Assembly: GCF_016862175.1 (NCBI RefSeq)
Contig: NZ_BOML01000060.1
Location: forward strand, 26,066-90,065
Source of the DNA: Paractinoplanes durhamensis
GTDB taxonomy: Bacteria > Actinomycetota > Actinomycetes > Mycobacteriales > Micromonosporaceae
DNA length: 64,000 nucleotides
Direction of reading: 5' to 3'
In this document: piece after piece, positions 58,039 through 64,000 of the stretch
How the letters are laid out: every line of letters begins with the position of its first letter
Numbering within the stretch: the stretch's first letter is position 1
Program-made: the position numbers and the translations under genes
The notes under the pieces: generated by a model
Told to the model about the DNA's origin: nothing
Seen by the model: the letters and a program-made list of their open reading frames with translations, nothing else
Database searches by the model: none

Positions 58039-59619
58039 TCAGCCCTGGACGGCACGGTGCGCTGCGGTGATCACCGATCGGTACAGCCCGCCGGTCAGCC
58101 GGCGGTCCCGGGCGAGGGCGGCGCGGGCCGCGTTGGCGCCCGGTGCGCCGTGCACGCCGCCGCCCGGATGCGCCGACGAGCCGGCCAGGAAGAGCCGGTC
58201 GACCGGCGTGTCGGCGCGGCCCAGCCCGGGCACCGGCCGCAGGAACAGCTGCTGGTAGGCGGCCGCGGTGCCGCCGCCGAGCGCGCCGCCGACCAGTGCC
58301 GGGTTCTCGTGCTCGAGCGCGGCCGGGGAGAACACGTTGCGGCCGGTGACCAGGGCGCCGAAGCCGGGGGCGTACTCCTCGACCACCGCCTCCACCCGGG
58401 CGACGTGCTCCTCGATCTCGCCGGCCTCCCAGTGCTCCCGGTGCGGCAGGTGGGTGTAGGCCCAGGCCGATTCGGTGCCCGGCGGCGAGTGGTCCGGGTC
58501 GGCCGTGGTCATCTGGCCGAACAGCAGGAACGGGTGCTCCGGCACGGCGCCCGCGGCCAGCTCGGCGGCGTAGCGGGTCAGCCCGTTCAGGTCGGCGCCG
58601 AAGTGCAGGGTCCCGGCGCCGGCCGCGGCCGGGTTCCGCCACGGGATCTTCCCGCGCACCGCCCAGTCGATCTTCAGGGTGGCGCCGTCCCAGCGGAAGT
58701 GGGCCAGGTCCTCGACCAGGCGCGACGGCAGCCACCGCTCCCCCACCAGGTCCAGGTAGAGCGCCGGCGCGGGTACGTCGGCGAGCACCGCCCGGCGGGC
58801 CCGCAGATCCCGGCCGCCCGCGGTGCGGACGCCCATCGCCCGGCCCCGGGCGACCAGGACCCGCTCCACCGGCTGGTCGTAGATGATCTCGCCGCCACGC
58901 GCGGTCAGCCGGTCGACCAGCGCGTCGGTGATCCGCTGGGCGCCGCCGGCCGGGACCGGCCAGCCGCTCTGCTGGCCGAGCATGGCGAGCAGCCAGCCGT
59001 AGACGCCGCCGCCCGCGTCCTCGGGCGAGAGGTCGGTGTGCAGGGCGCAGCCGGCCAGCGCGAGGGTCGCCCCCTCGCCGCGGAAGAGCTCCCGGCCGAG
59101 CTGGCGCACCGGCAGCACGAGGCGCCGGGCCATCCGCAGCGCGCCCGGCGCCGTCAGCCGGGTGAGCAGCTCGATACCGGCCCGCACCGGCGGAAACGGC
59201 CGCAGGACCGCGTCGAGCAGCGGCTCGGACAGCCTGTGCCACTCCTCGTAGGCGGCCCGCCAGCGCTCGCCGTCACCGGGGGCGAACTGCTCCATCGACG
59301 CCATCGTGCGGGTGAGGTCGCGGTTGATGGTCGCCGCGCGGCCGTCGGGCAGCAGATGGGTCAGGACGTCCGGGGCGTGCCGCCACTCCAGCCCCAGGTC
59401 CAGGGCGCGCATGACCGGCGACGCGAACCCCAGCGGATAGAACGAGCTGAACAGGTCGCTCAGATAGCCGGGCGCGGTGACGAAGCCGGACCGCACCGCG
59501 CCGCCCGGCTGCGGCGTCGCCTCCACCACCAGCACCGACCAGCCCGCGTCGGCCAGCAGGTTGGCGGCGACCAGACCGTTGTGCCCGGCACCCACCACGA
59601 CCGCATCGGCGAAATCCAT
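58039..59619 (-). CDS. Phytoene desaturase-like FAD oxidoreductase
   Basis: 526 residues. N-terminal FAD motif AVVVGAGHNGLVAANLLADAGWSVLVVEA (G-x-G-x2-G), GGAVRSGF loop, a variable substrate domain, and a C-terminal PGGGVHGAPGANAARAAL that contacts the cofactor, as in the CrtI/retinol-saturase superfamily. Many members outside carotenoid clusters have unknown substrates, and no crtB or crtE is nearby. ATG 59619; the gene ends 92 bp before the glycosyltransferase. Confidence 0.9.
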   Translation of the reverse strand: MDFADAVVVGAGHNGLVAANLLADAGWSVLVVEATPQPGGAVRSGFVTAPGYLSDLFSSFYPLGFASPVMRALDLGLEWRHAPDVLTHLLPDGRAATINRDLTRTMASMEQFAPGDGERWRAAYEEWHRLSEPLLDAVLRPFPPVRAGIELLTRLTAPGALRMARRLVLPVRQLGRELFRGEGATLALAGCALHTDLSPEDAGGGVYGWLLAMLGQQSGWPVPAGGAQRITDALVDRLTARGGEIIYDQPVERVLVARGRAMGVRTAGGRDLRARRAVLADVPAPALYLDLVGERWLPSRLVEDLAHFRWDGATLKIDWAVRGKIPWRNPAAAGAGTLHFGADLNGLTRYAAELAAGAVPEHPFLLFGQMTTADPDHSPPGTESAWAYTHLPHREHWEAGEIEEHVARVEAVVEEYAPGFGALVTGRNVFSPAALEHENPALVGGALGGGTAAAYQQLFLRPVPGLGRADTPVDRLFLAGSSAHPGGGVHGAPGANAARAALARDRRLTGGLYRSVITAAHRAVQG

Positions 59620-59706
59620 CAGCCCTCGTCTCGTTTAGCAATCGATCATCCGGGCACGTCCTGAAACAACACCGCGGCGGGGAAGCACAACAGAGAGGGA
59701 TACACC

Positions 59707-60171
59707 GTGAGTACCGTGACCGAGTCCGTTGACGTCGACGTACCCGTGCGCACCGCGTACAACCAGTGGACCCAGTTCGAGGAGTTCCCCCGGTTCATGG
59801 ACGGCGTCCGGGAGATCCGTCAACTCGACGAGACCCACCTGCACTGGAAGACCGAGATCGGCGGCGTCAAGCGCGAGTTCGACGCCGAGATCACCGAGCA
59901 GCTGCCCGACGAGCGGGTCGCCTGGAAGGCCACCGACGGCGAGAAGCAGGCCGGCGTGGTGACCTTCCACCGCCTCGACGACACCCACACCCGGCTGACC
60001 GTCCAGATGGACTTCGAGCCGGAGGGCGTGGTCGAGAAGGCCGGCGCCGTGCTCGGCGTCGTCGACCACCGGGTCAAGGGCGACCTGCGCCGCTTCAAGG
60101 AGTTCATCGAGGATCGGGACGGCACCGAGACCGGTTCCTGGCGTGGCCAGGTCGACCGCCCCGGTATCTGA
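59707..60171 (+). CDS. SRPBCC family protein (polyketide cyclase/START-like)
   Basis: 154 residues. SVDVDVPVRTAYNQWTQFEEFPRFMDGVREIRQLD is the typical opening of the cyclase/dehydrase family, with LHWKTEIGGVKREFDAEITEQLPDERVAWKA and a final helix VDHRVKGDLRRFKEFIEDR. It likely binds a hydrophobic ligand; no catalytic residue is evident. GTG 59707 follows AGAGAGGGA. Single gene, ends at a strong terminator. Confidence 0.92.
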   Translation: MSTVTESVDVDVPVRTAYNQWTQFEEFPRFMDGVREIRQLDETHLHWKTEIGGVKREFDAEITEQLPDERVAWKATDGEKQAGVVTFHRLDDTHTRLTVQMDFEPEGVVEKAGAVLGVVDHRVKGDLRRFKEFIEDRDGTETGSWRGQVDRPGI

Positions 60172-60213
60172 CCACTTCGGTCGCCCGGCCCTTCCGGCCG
60201 GGCGACCGGTGGT
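60171..60213. terminator. Bidirectional terminator between SRPBCC and dioxygenase genes
   Basis: A perfect 12-bp stem (60179-60190 with 60196-60207, CTTCC loop) inside an outer ACCAC/GTGGT pairing. It lies exactly in the gap of two convergent stop codons. Confidence 0.85.
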
Positions 60214-61091
60214 CAGCCGACGGTCTGGAACGAGCGCTTCGCGAAACCCATCATGTAGCCGTCGATCGCCGTCTCCACCGGCGCGTCCGGCGTGGTGGCC
60301 GCGCCCAGCGTGACGAACAGCGGCAGGTAGTGGTCGGGCGTCGGATGGGCGAACGGCATGCCCGGCGCCTTCCGGTAGCCGGCCAGCGCGTCCACGTCGC
60401 CGCGGGCCAGCGCGTCCGCCACCCAGGCGTCGAAGTCGGACGACCAGGCCGGGACGACGCCGTGGAACATCTCCCGGGTCACGAACTGCAGGCCGTGGGT
60501 CATGAAGCCGGAGCCGATCACCAGCGTCCCCTCCGCGCGCAGCTCACGCAGTCGCGCGCCCAGCGCCAGCAGCCGATCGGGGTCGTGGGTCGGCATGCTC
60601 AGCTGCAGGACCGGTACATCGCCCAGCGGGTACATCGCCATCAGCGGCACCCACGCGCCGTGGTCGAGACCGCGCCGCGGATGCTGGTGGACCGGCTCGG
60701 TGGCGGGCATCGCGGCGGCGACCCGGGCAGCGAGCGCGGAGGCGTCCGGCGTGCGGTAGGTCATCCCGTAGTAGCGCGGGTGGAAGCCGCCGAAGTCGTA
60801 GACCAGCGGGGTGCCGGCGGCCGGCGCGGACAGCATCAGCGGGGCGCTCTCCCAGTGCGCGGAGACGATCAGCACGCTCGTCGGCTTCGGCATCGACCGG
60901 GCCCAGCCGAACAGCTGCCGCAGCCACGGGCCGTCGTCGAACAGCGGCGGGGCGCCGTGACTCAGGTACAGCGCCGGCATCGGGCCGTCGGCCGGGGTCC
61001 AGTCGCGCTGGGCGCGCGCCGCGGGCAGCGCCTCGACCAGGAACTCGTCGTACGCGCCGGCCGGCACCGCGGGGTCGAAGATCGAGCTCAT
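60213..61091 (-). CDS. Class III extradiol ring-cleavage dioxygenase (LigB / DOPA 4,5-dioxygenase type)
   Basis: 292 residues. Metal and catalytic sites: ALYLSHGAPPLFDDG, VLIVSAHWES, DFGGFHPRYYGMTY, GLDHGAWVPLMAMYP and VIGSGFMTHGLQFV, the order seen in YgiD/DODA enzymes. It would open a catechol ring with Fe or Zn. The ATG overlaps the MarR stop by 4 bp, so regulator and enzyme form one unit controlled by phenolic compounds or oxidants. AAAGG is the ribosome site. Confidence 0.92.
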   Translation of the reverse strand: MSSIFDPAVPAGAYDEFLVEALPAARAQRDWTPADGPMPALYLSHGAPPLFDDGPWLRQLFGWARSMPKPTSVLIVSAHWESAPLMLSAPAAGTPLVYDFGGFHPRYYGMTYRTPDASALAARVAAAMPATEPVHQHPRRGLDHGAWVPLMAMYPLGDVPVLQLSMPTHDPDRLLALGARLRELRAEGTLVIGSGFMTHGLQFVTREMFHGVVPAWSSDFDAWVADALARGDVDALAGYRKAPGMPFAHPTPDHYLPLFVTLGAATTPDAPVETAIDGYMMGFAKRSFQTVG

Positions 61092-61582
61092 GACGTGGCC
61101 TTTCGGGGTGGGGGGCACTGATCGTCGGGGGCGACGGCGCGCATGATCCGGCGGCCGATCTCGCCCAGTTGCCGCTGCTGGCCCTTGGTGAGCGGGTCGA
61201 ACACGAAGTGGCGGACGGCCGCGACGTGCCCGGGGGCGGTCGCCACCACCTTGTCCCAGCCCTCGTCGGTGAGGATCGCCAAGGTGTAGCGGCCGTCGTC
61301 GGGGTCGGGGCTGCGGCGGACCCAGCCGCGCTTCTCCAGGCGGGAGACGACCTGCGACAGCCTCGGCAGCGAGCCCTCGGCGACCGCCGCCAGCTCGCTC
61401 ATCCGCATCGTCCGGCCCGGGACCATGGACAGGCCGGAGATCACCAAATACTCGAAGTGGGTCAGGCCGGCGTCGCGCTGCAGCTGCGCGTCGAGCGCAC
61501 CGGGCAGGCGCATCAGGAGGCCGGCCAGGGCCATCCAGGTCTCCTGCTCGGCGTCGTCCAGCCAGCGCGGTTCGCTCTCCAT
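61088..61582 (-). CDS. MarR-family transcriptional regulator
   Basis: 164 residues. Winged HTH (about 45-125) with LTHFEYLVISGLSMVPGRTMRMSELAAVAEGSLPRLSQVVSRLEKRGWVRRSPDPDDGRYTLAILTDEG, the typical helix-wing region. No Cys in the N-terminal helix, so not a clear OhrR-type thiol sensor. It overlaps the dioxygenase gene by 4 bp and is divergent from a DoxX gene, a probable second target. The 108-bp gap has AAGTCAG...ACTT half-sites, but no clear operator. Confidence 0.92.
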   Translation of the reverse strand: MESEPRWLDDAEQETWMALAGLLMRLPGALDAQLQRDAGLTHFEYLVISGLSMVPGRTMRMSELAAVAEGSLPRLSQVVSRLEKRGWVRRSPDPDDGRYTLAILTDEGWDKVVATAPGHVAAVRHFVFDPLTKGQQRQLGEIGRRIMRAVAPDDQCPPPRKATS

Positions 61583-61690
61583 GACGGCCAGTTTAGCTTA
61601 ATGCTTGAAGTCAGTTTTACTTGCGCCGTGAAGTATTGACCGCTACGGTTCGCTTCACTCGTTAAGTCATCGACGGTCGTGGAGGACCCA

Positions 61691-62065
61691 GTGAACGTGG
61701 TTTTGTGGATCATCGCGGGGGTTCTGGCCCTCGCCTTCCTGGCCGCCGGCGTGATGAAGCTGACGCAGCCCAAACCGAAGCTGATCGAGGCCGGGATGGG
61801 CTGGGCCGAGGGCTACCACCCGGTCGCGGTCAAGCTGATCGGCCTGGCCGAGGTGCTCGCCGCGATCGGGCTCATCCTGCCCGCCGCCCTCGACATCGCC
61901 CCGATCCTGGTGCCGCTCGCCGCCACCGGGCTCGCCGTCATCATGGTCGGCGCGGTGGTCGTGCACGCCCGCCGCAAGGAGAACCCGATGGTCATCGGGA
62001 ACGTGGTGCTGCTGATCCTCAGCGTCGTGGTCGCCTGGGGACGGTTCGGCCCCTACTCCTTCTGA
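61691..62065 (+). CDS. DoxX family membrane protein
   Basis: 124 residues, four TM helices: VLWIIAGVLALAFLAAGVMKL, IGLAEVLAAIGLILPAAL, LVPLAATGLAVIMVGAVVVHA and VIGNVVLLILSVVVAW. K-L-x2-P-K-P-K and RRKE are in the conserved loops. DoxX proteins are linked to thiol and oxidative stress. GTG 61691 follows GGAGG at 5 nt. Divergent from marR and 3' overlapping a lipoprotein gene by 13 bp. Confidence 0.9.
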   Translation: MNVVLWIIAGVLALAFLAAGVMKLTQPKPKLIEAGMGWAEGYHPVAVKLIGLAEVLAAIGLILPAALDIAPILVPLAATGLAVIMVGAVVVHARRKENPMVIGNVVLLILSVVVAWGRFGPYSF

Positions 62066-62790
62066 GCCTTTTGACGCGTACGCAAACTGAAGTTGCCGAT
62101 CGCCGAGCGCGCCCTGATCAAGTACCCCCTCCGCGCCGGCCGGGCCGTCGTCGGCCAGACGGTTCCCGGCGGCGCCGGAGCCCCGCCCGACCAGGGCGTT
62201 TCGGCGAAGCCGGCGCCCCGATCGAGTTGCACCCGCAGTGCCGTGCCCGCCTCCGCCGTCACCACCATGCTGCCGATCCCCCCGCTCAGGGTGATCGGCA
62301 CCGCGGTGTCCGGCGCCGGCAGGCGCAGCTCGACCAGGCCTGACGCGCCCAGATCGAGCCGGGAGATCCGGCCCCGGCGCAGGTCCAGCTGCTGCTCGCC
62401 GGCCCCGGCCGGCAGGCTGAGATGCCAGCGCACGTCCCGGTTCAGCACGATCCGCACCTCGTCCGGGCCGTCTCCGCCCGCCGCTTCGCCGGCGGCGGCT
62501 TTCGGCGGGAGCAGCGACGCGACCAGCCGGCCGTCCGCGCCGGTGACCCGCGGCACCAGGCCGGAACCGGGCGCCGTGGAGATCCGGTAGAGCAGGCCCG
62601 GCAGCGTCGACAGCACGATCCGCACTCTGGACGCGGCGTCCCGGATGGTGAGATGTCCGCCGGTGCGGCCCAGCAACGGCGCCGCGACGACATGCTCTCC
62701 CCCGGGGGAGGGCTGGACCGGCGCGGGCTTTCGTGCAGCGCATCCAGGAAGGGCGCTGAGCAGCGATAATGCGACGATGAGGCGAATCAT
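62053..62790 (-). CDS. Putative lipoprotein, secreted beta-rich
   Basis: 245 residues. Signal peptide MIRLIVALSLLSALPGC with lipobox at Cys 17. The mature part is Gly/Ala/Arg-rich and beta-like (RISRLDLGASGLVELRLPAPDTAVPITLSGGIGSMVVTAEAG), close to the auto-transporter-like DUF4097 style of repeats. No known function. ATG 62790 gives the signal; the upstream frame has none. Overlaps the convergent DoxX gene by 13 bp. Confidence 0.8.
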   Translation of the reverse strand: MIRLIVALSLLSALPGCAARKPAPVQPSPGGEHVVAAPLLGRTGGHLTIRDAASRVRIVLSTLPGLLYRISTAPGSGLVPRVTGADGRLVASLLPPKAAAGEAAGGDGPDEVRIVLNRDVRWHLSLPAGAGEQQLDLRRGRISRLDLGASGLVELRLPAPDTAVPITLSGGIGSMVVTAEAGTALRVQLDRGAGFAETPWSGGAPAPPGTVWPTTARPARRGYLIRARSAIGNFSLRTRQKAQKE

Positions 62791-62887
62791 TGAGCCGCAC
62801 GGACGCAATCTAGGGGGCACCATCGGACAACGGAGAATCGGCCGAACGGGTGACGGCGATGCGTCCCGATCGAGGCAAACTGTCCGA

Positions 62888-63094
62888 ATGCACTCTGCCG
62901 GTTTCCTGTCCGAACGTCAGCGCCGTCTCGCTTGGGTCGGCTTCCTGCTGGCCGCCTTCCAGGCACCTCTGGCCGCCAAGCTGGTCGACGACGCGTCCTG
63001 GCTGTTCGCCGTCGTGGTCGCCATGGTCGTGGCCACCGTGATCCTCGCCGACGACGCCCAGCGCCGCCGCCCGGCCACCGAAGCGGCCGAGTAA
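62888..63094 (+). CDS. Small two-TM membrane protein
   Basis: 68 residues: a short basic start MHSAGFLSERQRRLAW, then TM1 (about 17-30, VGFLLAAFQAPLAA) and TM2 (about 39-53, LFAVVVAMVVATVIL), and a basic tail DDAQRRRPATEAAE. Unknown function. Divergent from the lipoprotein. ATG 62888 has weak GAGG 12 nt upstream. Confidence 0.7.
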   Translation: MHSAGFLSERQRRLAWVGFLLAAFQAPLAAKLVDDASWLFAVVVAMVVATVILADDAQRRRPATEAAE

Positions 63095-63239
63095 GAACGT
63101 CCCCGGGCCTCGCGGCCCGGCCGGCCGTGGGTGTGCGCCGAATCCGGCCCGTCCGTCATCGCCGGCCCGTTCATCTGTCAACCGAGCTGCACCGTTGTGG
63201 AGAACCATTCCATACCCGGGGCTCCGTAACTTTCTCCTC

Positions 63240-63596
63240 ATGAATGGCCTGTTCAGCGGCGCCGCCGCCCGTGCTGCCCTCCGTTCCGCCCACGCCTGCC
63301 TCGCCGAGCTGCACGACACCGTGGGAGTCAGTGGCCTCGCCGCCGCCGACACCAACGCGGGTCTGATGGCAGTCGTCGACCAGCACGCCGCCGGGGTTCG
63401 TGACAGCCTCTCGGCTGACACCCGCCCGCTGACCGCGGTCCTTCTCGCCGCCTACGCCGAGGGCGTCCGCGACGCCGCCTTCACGCACGGCTGGCGCCCG
63501 CCGGTCGGCCCGCTCGACTGGTCCGAGAACGACTGGGTGATGACCCGCCTGCTGGCGGTCTGCGCCCTCGCTCGCACCCTGCCCGCGCCCAGCTGA
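63240..63596 (+). CDS. DUF6401-like protein of Micromonosporaceae type
   Basis: 118 residues. The pattern ARAALRSAHACLAELHDTVGVSGLAAADTNAGLMAVVDQHAAGVRDSLSAD, then LLAAYAEGVRDAAFTHGWRPPVGPLDWSENDWVMTRLLAVCALAR, resembles the small proteins grouped as DUF6401 (natural-product linked) in this family; I recall the type but cannot check it. No catalytic motif is seen. ATG 63240 chosen as the first good start. Confidence 0.65.
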   Translation: MNGLFSGAAARAALRSAHACLAELHDTVGVSGLAAADTNAGLMAVVDQHAAGVRDSLSADTRPLTAVLLAAYAEGVRDAAFTHGWRPPVGPLDWSENDWVMTRLLAVCALARTLPAPS

Positions 63597-63633
63597 CCCG
63601 ACCACCGACCGCTCACAGGCTTTCCGTCACACC

Positions 63634-63668
63634 GGGGCCGGCGCCAGGATCCACCTGGCGTCGGCCCC
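63634..63668. terminator. Bidirectional terminator between convergent genes
   Basis: GGGGCCGGCGCCAGG pairs with CCTGGCGTCGGCCCC with one mismatch and a 5-nt loop, then CTCTCC. It separates the DUF6401-like gene from the partial gene at the right edge. Confidence 0.8.
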
Positions 63669-63687
63669 TCTCCTATGTCCGGCCGGG

Positions 63688-64000
63688 TCAGGCCGGCGGC
63701 GGATTCGGGCGGCCGCGCCGGGCGGGCTTGATCTCCTCCGACGGGTCTTCGCCGGGCGGGATCGCCTGGGTCTGCTCGGTGCCGCTGCCGATCACCAGGG
63801 TGTCGTTCGGGCCCGGGTTGATGATCGTGGTGTCGGCGGTGTTCGTGGTGATCACGGTGGTGCTGTCCGGATCGTCGTCGTCGGCGTCGAAGCCGGGGAT
63901 CAGATGCGGGCGATCGTCCACCGGCTCCAGGTCGAAGGCGGTGTCGGTCGCCCGCCGCGGCCGGCCCTGCCGCGGCGGCGGAATGACCTGGGTCTCCTCC
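63688..64000 (-). CDS. C-terminal part of a low-complexity acidic protein, 5' end outside the window
   Basis: At least 104 residues, open to the right edge. Visible sequence is disordered: ETQVIPPPRQGRPRR, then an acidic DADDDDPDSTTVITTNTAD, a later GTEQTQAIPPGEDPSEE, and RRGRPNPPPA at the end. The related words ETQVIPPP and QTQAIPPG suggest repeat units. This looks like a cytosolic or surface tail of a larger protein (for example a membrane protein with disordered tail); identity needs the upstream part. ATG-like start at 63921 is internal. Confidence 0.7.
   Translation of the reverse strand, partial: EETQVIPPPRQGRPRRATDTAFDLEPVDDRPHLIPGFDADDDDPDSTTVITTNTADTTIINPGPNDTLVIGSGTEQTQAIPPGEDPSEEIKPARRGRPNPPPA

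Noticed and set aside
55847..58258. 803-codon open frame on the plus strand
   Set aside because: Antisense to the ABC ATPase and glycosyltransferase; rich in His/Arg/Gly/Val repeats caused by the codon bias of the real genes.
58039..59619. Carotenoid gene cluster
   Set aside because: Only a phytoene desaturase-like oxidoreductase is present; no phytoene synthase, GGPP synthase or cyclase is nearby.
61583..61690. Clear MarR operator
   Set aside because: AAGT/ACTT and GTGAAG/CTTCAC half-sites exist, but spacing and match are too weak to call one.
1..64000. tRNA, rRNA or known riboswitch
   Set aside because: No cloverleaf, rRNA-like stretch or recognised riboswitch core was found by reading both strands; a covariance-model search (tRNAscan, Rfam) would be needed to exclude small ones.

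Overview
This 64 kb window is chromosomal DNA from a high-GC actinomycete. Almost every gene shows strong G/C bias at third codon positions, GTG starts are common, and neighbouring genes often overlap by an ATGA or GTGA. The left third (1-25.6 kb) keeps the order hisS-side MBL hydrolase / ppi / relA / apt / secF / secD / yajC / ruvBAC / yebC / pdxT / pdxS / pimA / acyltransferase / pgsA / HIT protein, which is the Mycobacterium tuberculosis Rv2581c-Rv2613c order. Many small family members (DUF1206, DUF3618, DUF4235, Holin-X) and the general style suggest Micromonosporaceae, perhaps Actinoplanes or a relative; this is inference, since no rRNA or tRNA gene lies in the window.

Layout. 1-2.5 kb: partial MBL-fold hydrolase and two membrane-anchored cyclophilin-like proteins. 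2.5-19.2 kb: minus-strand core block for the stringent response, purine salvage, protein export, Holliday junction processing, vitamin B6 and phosphatidylinositol mannoside synthesis; pdxS is flipped to the plus strand. 19.4-24.2 kb: an insertion into this conserved order, with an EF-G2-like factor, a FAD monooxygenase/TetR pair and two copies of an undescribed repeat. 24.1-30.3 kb: HIT protein, ADP-ribosylglycohydrolase, OmpR-type two-component system, and a secreted lectin protein with a dead metalloprotease motif. 30.3-39.7 kb: adenosine deaminase, methyltransferase, aldo/keto reductase, cold-shock protein, small envelope proteins, MscS channel, NagZ-type glycosidase. 39.7-45.7 kb: RecQ, DUF234-type ATPase, FAD hydroxylase with AraC regulator. 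45.8-51.3 kb: cysE-cysK-methyltransferase operon behind a Cys-ending leader peptide, divergent from a cassette of Cys-rich regulator, membrane protein and three-domain copper nitrite reductase. 51.3-64 kb: AraC, VOC, LuxR/HisKA_3 two-component system with an ABC exporter, glycosyltransferase, carotenoid-type oxidoreductase, SRPBCC, extradiol dioxygenase/MarR/DoxX unit, lipoprotein and small proteins.

The least expected structure is a three-copy, about 330-390 bp non-coding repeat (2508-2841, 21544-21881, and inverted at 21942-22335). Each copy starts with a 25-29 bp palindrome just 3' of a gene and points the same way as that gene. The stem sequence changes between copies while pairing is kept. 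A second strong signal is the 29-residue leader ORF at 47921-48010 that ends Cys-Pro-Gly-Cys upstream of cysE. No CRISPR array, tRNA, rRNA, insertion sequence or prophage was seen.
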